NCBI GenBank assembly: GCA_018335755.1 | Contig: JAGXRK010000019.1 | Location: forward strand, 1-64,000 | Direction of reading: 5' to 3' | Length of the DNA stretch: 64,000 bases | Source: Ignavibacterium sp. | GTDB taxonomy: Bacteria > Bacteroidota > Ignavibacteria > Ignavibacteriales > Ignavibacteriaceae | Part shown: one piece after another, positions 36,107-45,314 of the stretch | Layout: every line of letters begins with the position of its first letter | Numbering within the stretch: position 1 is the first letter of the stretch | The notes under the pieces: generated by a model | The model's database searches: none | Told to the model about the DNA's origin: nothing | What the model saw: the letters and a program-made list of their open reading frames with translations, nothing else | Made by a program: the position numbers and the translations under genes

Positions 36107-38440
36107 ATGCTATCAAAAGTTGAGCAATTCTACTTAGACCAATCAGGACATAAACTAATATATGAACCCACAGAAAAAATTCCGGTTATTCAGGTAACCA
36201 ACTTTCCGGAATTAGGAAAATTAACAGCATTAAGATTTATAGAGTGGATACAGGCTAACCCCGGCGGAGTAGTTTCGCTCCCAACAGGAAAAACGCCTGA
36301 ACATTTTATTAAATGGGTTGCGCATATCTTAAAGAACTGGGGAAAAGAAAACATTGTAAATGAATTAAAGAAAGTTGATATTGACCCCGGTAACAAGCCG
36401 GATATATCTAATCTTCATTTTGTACAAATAGATGAATTTTATCCGATCGATTCAAGCCAGCATAACAGTTTCTATTATTACTTACAAAAATATTACTTCA
36501 GCAATTGGGGACTTGATCGTGACAAAGCTTTGTTTATGAATATAAATGAGCTGCGAACTGCAAATAACCTTCTTCTGAGCGAAATTTTTCCTGACCAGGT
36601 TGTCGATCTTTCGTTAAGAACACGTTATGCAAGCACTACATTAGAACGACTTCAAAAACAGACTATTGAGATAGTCGATCAGTTCTGTACAGATTATGAA
36701 AATAAAATCAGAGATCTTGGCGGAATTGGATTCTTCCTTGGCGGGATTGGACCGGATGGGCATATAGGTTTTAACGTAATGGGAAGCGATCACTACTCTT
36801 CAACCAGATTGATACAAACAAATTATGAAACGCAGGCTGCTGCAGCTGGCGATCTAGGAGGAATAGAAGTTGCAAAGAAAAGATTAGTAATTACAATCGG
36901 ACTTGATACAATCACCTATAACCCTGAAGCAACTGCAATAATTATTGCAGCCGGTGAAGCAAAAGCAAATATTGTTCGAGACTCTATTCAGTCTGAACAA
37001 TCAAACCGACATCCAGCCAGTGTGCTTCAGAGATTAAAAAACGCAAGGTTCTATCTTACTAACGGTGCAGCTTTCAGATTAGTTGAAAGACGTTTCCACG
37101 ATGTAAAATTGGAAGAAAATATCTCACAGGCATCTGTCGAAAGAGCAGTAATAAATTTATGCTTGGAAATGAATAAAAGTTTAGATGAATTAAACAAAGA
37201 AGATTACCGGGGTAAGAAATTAACAACTTTAATTTTAGAAAAGGCTGGTAAAGCTCCGGATGTAATAGGAAAAGAAATCAAAGACTCAATAATTACAAGA
37301 TTTAATAGGGGACTTGAACATCTTACAAATCAATCAATTCTTCATACTGGTCCGCACCACGATGATATACCTTTAGGATATCTGCCTTATATCAATCATC
37401 TCGTGAGAGAGCCGTCGAATAAGCATCACTTTGTAACAATGACCAGTGGCTTCACTGCTGTTACCAACTCATATATGCTTGAACTTCTGCAGGATTTACA
37501 AAATTTTATTCTTATGCCGGAATTCAGGTCCAGATTTCAAAAACATTATTTTTCGCCTGAATTCAAAGATGGAAAAGACAGAGATATTCATCTTTACTTA
37601 GACGGGCTGGCAATGCACAGCCGCACAGTAAGGAAAGAAGGTGTATCCCGAAGACTTCTGAGAAATATGATTGAAATTTATGAAGAAGATAATGTGAACT
37701 ATCTTGAAAACAGAATAGATGAATTAATAAATTATTTTAAAACTCAGTACCCGGGTAAAAAAGATATAGCTTATGTTCAAAAGCTCAAAGGTATGATGCG
37801 TGAATTTGAAGAAGAATTAGTTTGGGCGTTTTTTGGTTTCAATACCGATTCAGTTTCTCATATGAGATTAGGATTTTACCAGGGAGATATTTTTACTGAA
37901 AATCCTGAGATGGAAAGAGATGTGCTGCCAATTCTTGAATTACTTAAAGAAATAAAACCTACCGTTGTTACCGTTGCGCTTGATCCGGAAGGAAGCGGAC
38001 CGGATACTCATTACAAAGTATTAAAGGCAACAGCAGAAGCACTCAAGCTATATGAAAAGGAAACCGGAATTTCTGATGTTAAGGTCTGGGGATACAGAAA
38101 CGTCTGGTATAGATTTCACCCTGCTGAAGCAAATATTTATGTACCCGTCAGTCTTAATTCAATGGCAATAATGGAAAATACTTTTCTAAATAGTTATGGA
38201 TCACAAAGAGCTGCAAGTTTTCCAAGCTGGGAATATGATGGACCATTCAGCAGATTGGCTCAGAGTATACAGGTTGACCAGTATCAGACTATGAAAACCT
38301 GTCTGGGCAAAGATTTCTTCATTAAGCATGATCATCCAAGAATAAGGTCAGCTTATGGAATGATGTATCTTAAAGAGCTGACAATGGAAGAGTTCTATTC
38401 ACATTCTATGGAATTAAGAAAACTTACAGAAAATTATTAA
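36107..38440 (+). CDS. nagB: Glucosamine-6-phosphate deaminase / PIG-L-like fusion
   Basis: This 777-residue two-domain protein has an N-terminal half (to about 340) of the NagB family, with SLPTGKTP, D109 in QIDE, and D217/H219 in GPDGHIGFN. The position of E. coli Glu148 is Val224. The C-terminal half from about 410 resembles PIG-L/LmbE deacetylases (HTGPHHDD, with H-H-D-D for the usual H-P-D-D). The fusion plausibly links deacetylation of an N-acetyl amino sugar to deamination, so GlcNAc-6-P could go to fructose-6-P in one polypeptide. It has no clear ribosome-binding site and ends at a terminator. It is divergent from murQ. Confidence 0.82.
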   Translation: MLSKVEQFYLDQSGHKLIYEPTEKIPVIQVTNFPELGKLTALRFIEWIQANPGGVVSLPTGKTPEHFIKWVAHILKNWGKENIVNELKKVDIDPGNKPDISNLHFVQIDEFYPIDSSQHNSFYYYLQKYYFSNWGLDRDKALFMNINELRTANNLLLSEIFPDQVVDLSLRTRYASTTLERLQKQTIEIVDQFCTDYENKIRDLGGIGFFLGGIGPDGHIGFNVMGSDHYSSTRLIQTNYETQAAAAGDLGGIEVAKKRLVITIGLDTITYNPEATAIIIAAGEAKANIVRDSIQSEQSNRHPASVLQRLKNARFYLTNGAAFRLVERRFHDVKLEENISQASVERAVINLCLEMNKSLDELNKEDYRGKKLTTLILEKAGKAPDVIGKEIKDSIITRFNRGLEHLTNQSILHTGPHHDDIPLGYLPYINHLVREPSNKHHFVTMTSGFTAVTNSYMLELLQDLQNFILMPEFRSRFQKHYFSPEFKDGKDRDIHLYLDGLAMHSRTVRKEGVSRRLLRNMIEIYEEDNVNYLENRIDELINYFKTQYPGKKDIAYVQKLKGMMREFEEELVWAFFGFNTDSVSHMRLGFYQGDIFTENPEMERDVLPILELLKEIKPTVVTVALDPEGSGPDTHYKVLKATAEALKLYEKETGISDVKVWGYRNVWYRFHPAEANIYVPVSLNSMAIMENTFLNSYGSQRAASFPSWEYDGPFSRLAQSIQVDQYQTMKTCLGKDFFIKHDHPRIRSAYGMMYLKELTMEEFYSHSMELRKLTENY

Positions 38441-38449
38441 TATAACATT

Positions 38450-38477
38450 AAGCACAGATTCCGGTCTGTGCTTTTTT
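38450..38477 (+). terminator. Rho-independent terminator after the NagB fusion gene
   Basis: AAGCACAGA pairs perfectly with TCTGTGCTT around a 6-nt loop and is followed by TTTTTATT. It lies 9 bp after the stop. Confidence 0.9.
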
Positions 38478-38498
38478 ATTAACCAGCGAGTTAGAATA

Positions 38499-39626
38499 AT
38501 GAAACAGAATAGAAGAGATTTTCTTAAAACAGGAGGATTAATTGCCGGAGGAATGGCAGTAGGCCTATATTCAAATGGTATTTCAAAAACTTTTATAAAA
38601 AACACCGGATCAAAAATGAAACTTACATTCAGACCTTTTACATTAAATATGAAACATGTATTTACGGTTGCTGTTCACTCACGCACAACTACACCTGTTA
38701 TGTTAACAGAAATTGAATACGAAGGCATAAAAGGTTATGGCGAAGCCTCAATGCCTCCCTATCTTGGTGAATCTCAGGAATCCGTCTCTAACTTTTTATC
38801 CAAGGTAAATCTTGAACAATTCAAGGATCCGTTCGATCTGGAAAACATATTGGCTTATGTAGATTCCATTGATAATCGAAATACAGCAGCAAAAGCATCT
38901 GTTGATATTGCGTTGCATGATCTTATCGGAAAAATTATGAAGCAGCCATGGTATAAGATATGGGGATATAATCAGAATAAAACTCCAAACACTTCCTTCA
39001 CAATTGGAATTGATACACCTGATGTGGTCCGCCAAAAAACTAAAGAAGCAGAAATATATAAGGTGTTGAAAGTAAAGCTTGGACGTGAAACAGATAAAGA
39101 GATGATTGAAACTATACGGTCAGTATCTGATAAGCCTATTGTTGTAGATGTTAACCAGGGTTGGACCGATAAAGAATTTGCTTTGGATATGATCAATTGG
39201 CTGAATGAAAGAAATGTTGAATTTGTTGAGCAGCCTATGCCGAAAGAACAGATTGATGATATCGCATGGCTGACTGAAAGATCACCATTAGCAATTATTG
39301 GTGATGAATCCATCCAAAGAATTGATGATGTTGTAAAAGCTCACGGAGTGTACTCAGGTATAAATATAAAACTGATGAAATGTACAGGTATGCGCGAGGC
39401 AAATAAAATGTTAAATCTTGCCCGTTCACTTAAAATGAAAGTAATGATCGGGTGTATGGTTGAAACTTCCTGCGCTATTTCCGCTGCTGCGCAGCTTTCT
39501 CCAATGGTTGATTGGGCTGATCTTGACGGTAACTTATTAATCTCTAACGATCCTTACGAGGGTGTTCAGGTGATTGATGGCAAGGTTACTCTTACCGATT
39601 ATCCCGGAATAGGATTGAAAGGTTAA
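38499..39626 (+). CDS. Tat-exported dipeptide (L-Ala-D/L-Glu-type) epimerase
   Basis: This enolase-superfamily enzyme, 375 residues, would interconvert L-Ala-D-Glu and L-Ala-L-Glu, as in murein peptide salvage. The catalytic set is complete: K191-x-K193, the metal ligands D217, E244 and D269, and K291 in NIKLMKC. The substrate loop contains D341-L-D343-G, the dipeptide-epimerase hallmark. Unlike the usual cytosolic enzyme, it starts with RRDFLK followed by a hydrophobic run, a twin-arginine signal, so it probably acts in the periplasm. It lies within a cell-wall salvage cluster. Confidence 0.85.
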   Translation: MKQNRRDFLKTGGLIAGGMAVGLYSNGISKTFIKNTGSKMKLTFRPFTLNMKHVFTVAVHSRTTTPVMLTEIEYEGIKGYGEASMPPYLGESQESVSNFLSKVNLEQFKDPFDLENILAYVDSIDNRNTAAKASVDIALHDLIGKIMKQPWYKIWGYNQNKTPNTSFTIGIDTPDVVRQKTKEAEIYKVLKVKLGRETDKEMIETIRSVSDKPIVVDVNQGWTDKEFALDMINWLNERNVEFVEQPMPKEQIDDIAWLTERSPLAIIGDESIQRIDDVVKAHGVYSGINIKLMKCTGMREANKMLNLARSLKMKVMIGCMVETSCAISAAAQLSPMVDWADLDGNLLISNDPYEGVQVIDGKVTLTDYPGIGLKG

Positions 39627-39637
39627 ACTTTACTGAA

Positions 39638-39736
39638 ATTTCTTTGCGTTCTTTTTTCCTTTGCGATTTTGCGTGATTGTTTTTTTCTTAATTCCCGGAG
39701 CGAACAATCCTTTGCTCACAAAGTTCGCAAAGAAAT
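39638..39736. repeat. Palindromic intergenic unit with TTTGCG repeats
   Basis: ATTTCTTTGCG at 39638 is inverted at 39726-39736 (CGCAAAGAAAT). Between them are further CTTTGCG and TTTTGCG copies and CTTTGCTC. This fills the gap between convergent genes and may be a small REP-like intergenic element or serve as a bidirectional terminator. Confidence 0.55.
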
Positions 39737-39743
39737 GAACTCA

Positions 39744-42734
39744 CTACTTCACTCTTAAATAATTAAGCACCGCCCTCATTACTTCCCCTCTGTTGTTTTC
39801 GCCCGATATTGTTTCAAAAGGAAATCCGAATGATACAACACCGTATTTATCATTATAACCAACAGCAGCACTGAAATTATTCTCAGAATAGCGTAATAAA
39901 ATTTCTCCGCCATTTATTCCGGCTATTGCATCAGGAGCTTCAACTTTATAAATGGTATCATTGAAAGATGTATTAAATTCTAAATGACTTTCATTTGAAA
40001 TAAAATTATCATTAACAGAAAATAATTTTCCTGTTTTTACTGCATTTCCTGTACGGAGATAATACTTTAATACCTCATTAACAAATTTTATTGACGCACT
40101 ATCATCATTTGCATTATAAGTATCCGAAGCAATATAGGCACCGCTCAAAAACAACTTGCCGCCTGCACTAAGATATTTTTTTATTTTATCTTGTAAAGCA
40201 GCTGGAATAGTTTCGAACTCAAATTGTTCTTCATATTTAGGCATTGGAGTTTTTTTCTGTTCACCGAAAATTATATCAACAAAATCATAATTCTTCATAT
40301 CAATTTGACCGGATATAATAGAGGCAACGCTGGCAGAGGTGAATGATAAACCATTTTCGACTAATGCTTTTCCGTGTATAAACGGGAAGTCAAATGTGTT
40401 TCCTGCAATAATATCAGTTTCATAATTTGAATGACTTGCCCCATGACCGGGTTTATCATCAGTCTCCCATTGAGAATACGGATCAAAGTTAAATTGGGTA
40501 CCGGTGTAATCAATGTTGTATTTATCTGGTACTCCTTCATCAATAAAATCTGTAAATCCGGAAAAAGTATCAGATTCAAAACTTGCCGGAGGAGCAACTC
40601 TTTCAAACGAATTAATGATTAAAGCATTTTTTGAATTTTCACCCAACCAGCAAACTGATAGAATTTCTGATGGTAAGCTTTCGCCGCCTGTATTAACAGC
40701 AGAAACTTTAAAACTGTAAATAAGTCCTTTCTCAATATTTTCTAAAGCAAATTCTTCTGAATTTACCGGTGTTCCATTATCAAACCCGCCATCACCAACT
40801 CTGGTATAAACAACATACTTATCTGGATAAGCTGTTGGTTCAAGTTCATCCGCTTTTGCTTTCCATCTGAGATGAACTGTACCCTCTTTTTTTAATTCAG
40901 CCGAAAAATTTACAACTGGCAAGGGTTGAACTGCATATTCATAGCCGTATTGAGCGGATAAAAATCTTAGAATACCTTTGTATATAGCACGCGAAGCGTC
41001 AAACTTGAAACGCGGATCGTGAGCAAACTTCATATCAAAAAAGTTTTGGTGTGATAAAAGTTCAAGAAGCATTGAAGGAAAATTAGGTCTGGCTGCTTCG
41101 CTGTATAATGAATTCATCAGATGTCTTCGGGTCCAAACAGAATCATACTTAACTCTAAAATCCTCTACAAGCTGTGTTTGAACAATATCAGAAAGGTCCC
41201 GGTTAGCAAGTCTTGAAACGCCATCAGGAAAAATATGAAGTGAATCCATTCCCGGTATGCTATATATCATCAATGTACCTATTACGGTATCATTCCTTGT
41301 AATGCCTGCATCTGTGTGCCACGAAAGTGAAATATCTATTGGAATTCCAAGTCCTTTTTCATCACGCTTAGTATTAGGACCAAAAGGATCGCCATAAAGG
41401 AAGTTGCCATATTCTGCACGGGATTGATAATCATCTTTATAGTCGTCTGAATCATTATTAAGATTGTACACAAGTGTATCAGGCATACCGGCAAACTGAA
41501 GCCAGTATCGTGCGCCTTCCATATATTTTGGTCGTCCGCTTGTTAATCCCTCACGTTCAACTATTCCCATTCCTCCTCCGAATTTTACAGCATCAGCAGA
41601 GACGATTTTGCTCGATACAGAACTCCGGTTCGATAATACAACACCCTGATCGTTAAATTTTCCTTTTTGAAATTTGAAGGTGCCAAGGTAAATCCATGTA
41701 TTTCCGCCTATAGTCTGATTCACTCCAAATTTGGTTATTCCGCCTGAATGATATACCTCATAAATTGCGTCTTCAACATTAGCTGGTGAAGCCGAATAAG
41801 AAATATAAACTGCATACTCTCCTGTTTCAGGTATATAGGGCAGCCATTGTGCAGTTGCAGTTTCCTCAAGAGATGAATATGTAAATCTACTAGTTCCAAT
41901 CTTAAATGGATTTTCATTCTCTTCGAGTCTGTTTCGTTTCATCCCGAATCCCGGACTATCAGAAGTCCTCCAATAATAATTATCTACTACATTTTCGACA
42001 TATGAATCCGCAGTGTCAAAATCATTATCAACAATAACTTCGTTTATCTGGATGTCTCTTTCACGGGGAACAAATACGTTTGCACCCGCGTTTTCCAGCA
42101 TCGGAATTAAATAAGGTATTGTAAAAGAAGCAGGCAGCAAATCCTCAATGGACTGAAATAATCTTGCTCTCTGCCACATCCATCTTTTTTCTTTGTTGTT
42201 GTAATACCAGCCATGACTTTGCCAGAGTAATATATTCATTTTATCAAGACCATTTTCAACCGGATAGTTTTTCTCAAGATTCTTTACAACAGGTATTCGG
42301 TTTTTATAATCTGATGCAGGTAATCTTGATTTATCCAGAGAAAATTTATCTCTATAATAATTAGGTATCAGCTCTTCAATTTTATAGCTGACATTGTTGT
42401 TAATCGAATAAATCTGAAATTTATAATCCGAAAAATCCTTGCCGAAGTGATCTTTAATTGAAGCATAAATAGAACTCACATTTTCTTCTCTCAAAGGAAT
42501 GAAAGAAAACTCTCTGCTAAAGCTTATTTCTATATTTTTATTTGAGTAATCCATATCGATTGATTCAAGTCTTGCACTGCGTGGTAGGTTATATGCTTCT
42601 TTAAATGTAATAAGATTTTCTGAAAATTGATTCTTCTTTAGAAGGAAACTTTCTTCTAACGATAATTCTTTAACAGCAGTACAACTAATAAAAAAAGAAA
42701 AGAAGAATAACAGAGATAAAATTTTAATCTTCAT
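39744..42734 (-). CDS. Lipoprotein N-acetylmuramoyl-L-alanine amidase-like with inserted golvesin-type domain
   Basis: This 996-residue lipoprotein has a signal peptide ending at a lipobox Cys in FFISCTAV. An Amidase_3-like core is split in two. Its first part (LWQSHGWYY, then RARLFQSIEDL and NVFVPRERD) is separated from the last zinc-binding segment (SLSWHTDAG) by about 200 residues resembling a golvesin-type carbohydrate-binding domain (WLPYIPETGEYAVYISYSA). A fibronectin type III-like domain and a GATase-like C-terminal domain (GGKLFLSGAYIASD) follow. Such proteins are often called xanthan lyase in databases. A cell-wall amidase role fits the genomic context. It has no T9SS tail. Confidence 0.7.
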   Translation of the reverse strand: MKIKILSLLFFFSFFISCTAVKELSLEESFLLKKNQFSENLITFKEAYNLPRSARLESIDMDYSNKNIEISFSREFSFIPLREENVSSIYASIKDHFGKDFSDYKFQIYSINNNVSYKIEELIPNYYRDKFSLDKSRLPASDYKNRIPVVKNLEKNYPVENGLDKMNILLWQSHGWYYNNKEKRWMWQRARLFQSIEDLLPASFTIPYLIPMLENAGANVFVPRERDIQINEVIVDNDFDTADSYVENVVDNYYWRTSDSPGFGMKRNRLEENENPFKIGTSRFTYSSLEETATAQWLPYIPETGEYAVYISYSASPANVEDAIYEVYHSGGITKFGVNQTIGGNTWIYLGTFKFQKGKFNDQGVVLSNRSSVSSKIVSADAVKFGGGMGIVEREGLTSGRPKYMEGARYWLQFAGMPDTLVYNLNNDSDDYKDDYQSRAEYGNFLYGDPFGPNTKRDEKGLGIPIDISLSWHTDAGITRNDTVIGTLMIYSIPGMDSLHIFPDGVSRLANRDLSDIVQTQLVEDFRVKYDSVWTRRHLMNSLYSEAARPNFPSMLLELLSHQNFFDMKFAHDPRFKFDASRAIYKGILRFLSAQYGYEYAVQPLPVVNFSAELKKEGTVHLRWKAKADELEPTAYPDKYVVYTRVGDGGFDNGTPVNSEEFALENIEKGLIYSFKVSAVNTGGESLPSEILSVCWLGENSKNALIINSFERVAPPASFESDTFSGFTDFIDEGVPDKYNIDYTGTQFNFDPYSQWETDDKPGHGASHSNYETDIIAGNTFDFPFIHGKALVENGLSFTSASVASIISGQIDMKNYDFVDIIFGEQKKTPMPKYEEQFEFETIPAALQDKIKKYLSAGGKLFLSGAYIASDTYNANDDSASIKFVNEVLKYYLRTGNAVKTGKLFSVNDNFISNESHLEFNTSFNDTIYKVEAPDAIAGINGGEILLRYSENNFSAAVGYNDKYGVVSFGFPFETISGENNRGEVMRAVLNYLRVK

Positions 42735-42762
42735 ATTACAAATTGGTTATGGTGGGCAATAA

Positions 42763-42785
42763 AAAGCCCGGCAGAACCGGGCTTT
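42763..42785 (-). terminator. Rho-independent terminator after the GHL10 gene
   Basis: AAAGCCCGG pairs perfectly with CCGGGCTTT around a 5-nt loop, with T-runs on both sides. It lies immediately downstream of the stop at 42793 in the transcribed direction. Confidence 0.9.
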
Positions 42786-42792
42786 AACTTTA

Positions 42793-45192
42793 TTATTTTA
42801 TGAACATCATCTTACGGGAAGCAGAAAAGTCATTAACATTAATTCTATACAAGTAAATTCCGCTTGGTAATTGTGAAGCATCAAAATCAACTTGATAAGA
42901 ACCGCTATTAAAGAAATTATTATCAATCAGTTTTGTTACCTCTTCACCTAATATATTATACACCGTTAGATTTACAAATCCTGCTTCTGAAAGATTAAAT
43001 CTGATCAGTGTTGAAGGATTGAACGGATTTGGATAATTCTGTTCCAATAAATAATCATCGGCAATCGAAGTAATTTCATCAACAGATGATGGATCAAGTA
43101 AAGTCTTAAATCTGAATGTTTGCGACCAGTTACCTGTTCCGTACTGATTTATTGCTCTCACTTTCCAGAAATAGAAAGTATTATACAATAGACTAGAATA
43201 TGCCAATGTCGTGTCTGTAAGTCCGGTTGTATCAATAACAATAGTAGTCGGAGCAAAATCTGCGCTTCTGGCAAACATAAGTTCGTACGTATCCGCTGAT
43301 TGGTCACCATTCCAGATTAATAATGAATCGATTGGTAAATTTCCGGTATTATTTTCCGGGAATACCAGACTTATTGTTGAAGGATAACCAGTTGTAAAAC
43401 TGAATCCGCTAGAAAAGTCACTGGCACCTCCGGCATTGATGGCATTTACTCTCCAGTAGTATAAAATTTGTCCGTCAAGCCCTGTTATAAATTTAGATGT
43501 ATCAATTAACCCGCTTTGATCGAAGACAATACCTGTAGTAAACGCCGGGTCAGTTGATATTTGTAATCTATATGATGATGCAAGATCAGGATAGAACCAG
43601 CTCAGAGTAATTTCCTCACCCAGGTTTACTGAACCGTTTGCAGGTGAAGCAAGCACAGGAACCGGCGGCGGGTTAACTGTTAAAATAGTGCTCATAGCAC
43701 TTTCATTGTAATTTCTGTCGAGTGAAGTTACAACAAAATAATATGGTCCTTGTGGATTTGGCGGTTCACCCGGTATGCTGAATCTGTTTCCTTCAACATT
43801 TAAAATTTTTGAAGGATCACCTAGATCTGATGGCTGAATATTGGAATTGTTAAATCTGTAAACCACATAACGGGATGCTGAATCGCCGTCACTTGCAATT
43901 TGAGGTAAATTCCATGCAACGCCTGCCTGACCATTTGGTAATCTTTCAAATCTTAAATTCTGTGGTGGATTTGGCGGAACGATATCTTTCCATGCCATAG
44001 GAGGCAGAATTGAAATATATCGGTAAAGATCATTCTTCAAAGTATCAGTAACACCTTTGGGATTTTCAGGAAAGTTTTTAGCCCGGAAGAAAACGCCACC
44101 GTCAACTTTTGGATTAGACCTATCTAAACGAATTTGATTAGGTAATTCACTGGGGTTAGTCCAATTTGGAACTCTGTAAAATGCGTGACCCGGATAGTAA
44201 TGACGACCATAAAAATCAACTGAATCTGCCCACCACGGCTGCAGTTTAGCATAATCCTGTCCACCACCGAACGGCCAGTATAATTGAGGAGTTAAATAAT
44301 CAACTGAATGATCTTTAAGCCAGGTCATTGCATCAGCATAAATAACGTTGTATGCATCCATACCAACTATTCCGGTAGGCACTCCATTTTTCCATATACC
44401 AAAGGGACTGATACCAAATTTAACATATGGCTTTACAGCCTGAATAGTATCATAAACTTCCTGAACCATAAGATTAATATTATCTCGTCTCCAATCATTT
44501 TTATTAGTAAATCCTCTTGGATCTGCAGCAAATGCAGAATCATCAAGTGCATTGTTTGTTGCATTAGCAGTCATATTGTCTGGTGGATAAGGATAAAAGT
44601 AATCATCCATATGAACTCCATCTATATCGTAACGGCTAACAACATCTCCCACAACTTTTTTAATTAATTGACGAACTTCTCTTAAACCTGGATTTAAATA
44701 TTTAGTATTCCCAGTTTGAAATAACCAGTTAGGGTGAGTGTTAGTAATATGACTGGCTGCTTTAGTATATGAACCTGTAACCTGTCTGTCGGCTCTGTAA
44801 GGGTTAAACCAGGCATGAATTTCCATTCCCCTTTTTTGGGCCTCTTCCACTGCAAACTCAAGCGGGTCATAATAAGGCATTGGAGGCGTACCCTGACTAC
44901 CTGTCAACCAGTAAGACCATGGTTCATGAGCAGAACTATAAAGAGCATCACATTCAGTTCTTATTTGAAAAATAACAGTGTTAACGTTAGCAGATTTAAG
45001 ATGATCGAGTAAATCAATTAATTGCTGTTTTTGCTGTTCTGTAGAATTAGATGGTGAGTTCGGCCAATCTAAATTTACAACTGTTGCAATCCACGCAGCT
45101 CTCATTTCAATTTTGGGAGGCATTGATTGTGCTAATACACCGGATGACAGAAAAAAAGAAGCGATAACAGAAAGTAATAAATATTTTTTCAT
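42793..45192 (-). CDS. GHL10-type (DUF187, DigH-like) glycoside hydrolase with T9SS tail
   Basis: This 799-residue secreted protein has a signal peptide. The GHL10 domain opens with MRAAWIATVVNLDWP, has FQIRTECDALY and HAWFNPYRA, and a DDYFYPYP loop. Fibronectin-like modules follow, then a T9SS type A tail (NYPNPFNP to KMMFIK). The E. coli relative DigH cleaves peptidoglycan glycan strands from which stem peptides have been removed. An amidase-like gene next door fits sequential denuding and cleavage, which is inference. A terminator lies on each side, so the gene is monocistronic. Confidence 0.82.
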   Translation of the reverse strand: MKKYLLLSVIASFFLSSGVLAQSMPPKIEMRAAWIATVVNLDWPNSPSNSTEQQKQQLIDLLDHLKSANVNTVIFQIRTECDALYSSAHEPWSYWLTGSQGTPPMPYYDPLEFAVEEAQKRGMEIHAWFNPYRADRQVTGSYTKAASHITNTHPNWLFQTGNTKYLNPGLREVRQLIKKVVGDVVSRYDIDGVHMDDYFYPYPPDNMTANATNNALDDSAFAADPRGFTNKNDWRRDNINLMVQEVYDTIQAVKPYVKFGISPFGIWKNGVPTGIVGMDAYNVIYADAMTWLKDHSVDYLTPQLYWPFGGGQDYAKLQPWWADSVDFYGRHYYPGHAFYRVPNWTNPSELPNQIRLDRSNPKVDGGVFFRAKNFPENPKGVTDTLKNDLYRYISILPPMAWKDIVPPNPPQNLRFERLPNGQAGVAWNLPQIASDGDSASRYVVYRFNNSNIQPSDLGDPSKILNVEGNRFSIPGEPPNPQGPYYFVVTSLDRNYNESAMSTILTVNPPPVPVLASPANGSVNLGEEITLSWFYPDLASSYRLQISTDPAFTTGIVFDQSGLIDTSKFITGLDGQILYYWRVNAINAGGASDFSSGFSFTTGYPSTISLVFPENNTGNLPIDSLLIWNGDQSADTYELMFARSADFAPTTIVIDTTGLTDTTLAYSSLLYNTFYFWKVRAINQYGTGNWSQTFRFKTLLDPSSVDEITSIADDYLLEQNYPNPFNPSTLIRFNLSEAGFVNLTVYNILGEEVTKLIDNNFFNSGSYQVDFDASQLPSGIYLYRINVNDFSASRKMMFIK

Positions 45193-45269
45193 AGTAGTAA
45201 TAATTTAGTTGAACAAATACATCTCAAATTTAATTAAGATTTAGGGAATAATAAACCCACAAAATAAAA

Positions 45270-45291
45270 AAGCCCCGAAAATACGGGGCTT
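45270..45291 (-). terminator. Rho-independent terminator after the choice-of-anchor protein gene
   Basis: AAGCCCCG pairs with CGGGGCTT around AAAATA, followed on the minus strand by a T6 run (TTTTTTATTTT). It lies 23 bp beyond the stop at 45315. Confidence 0.9.
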
Positions 45292-45314
45292 ATATTAAAG
45301 ATGTAAGTCCATAA

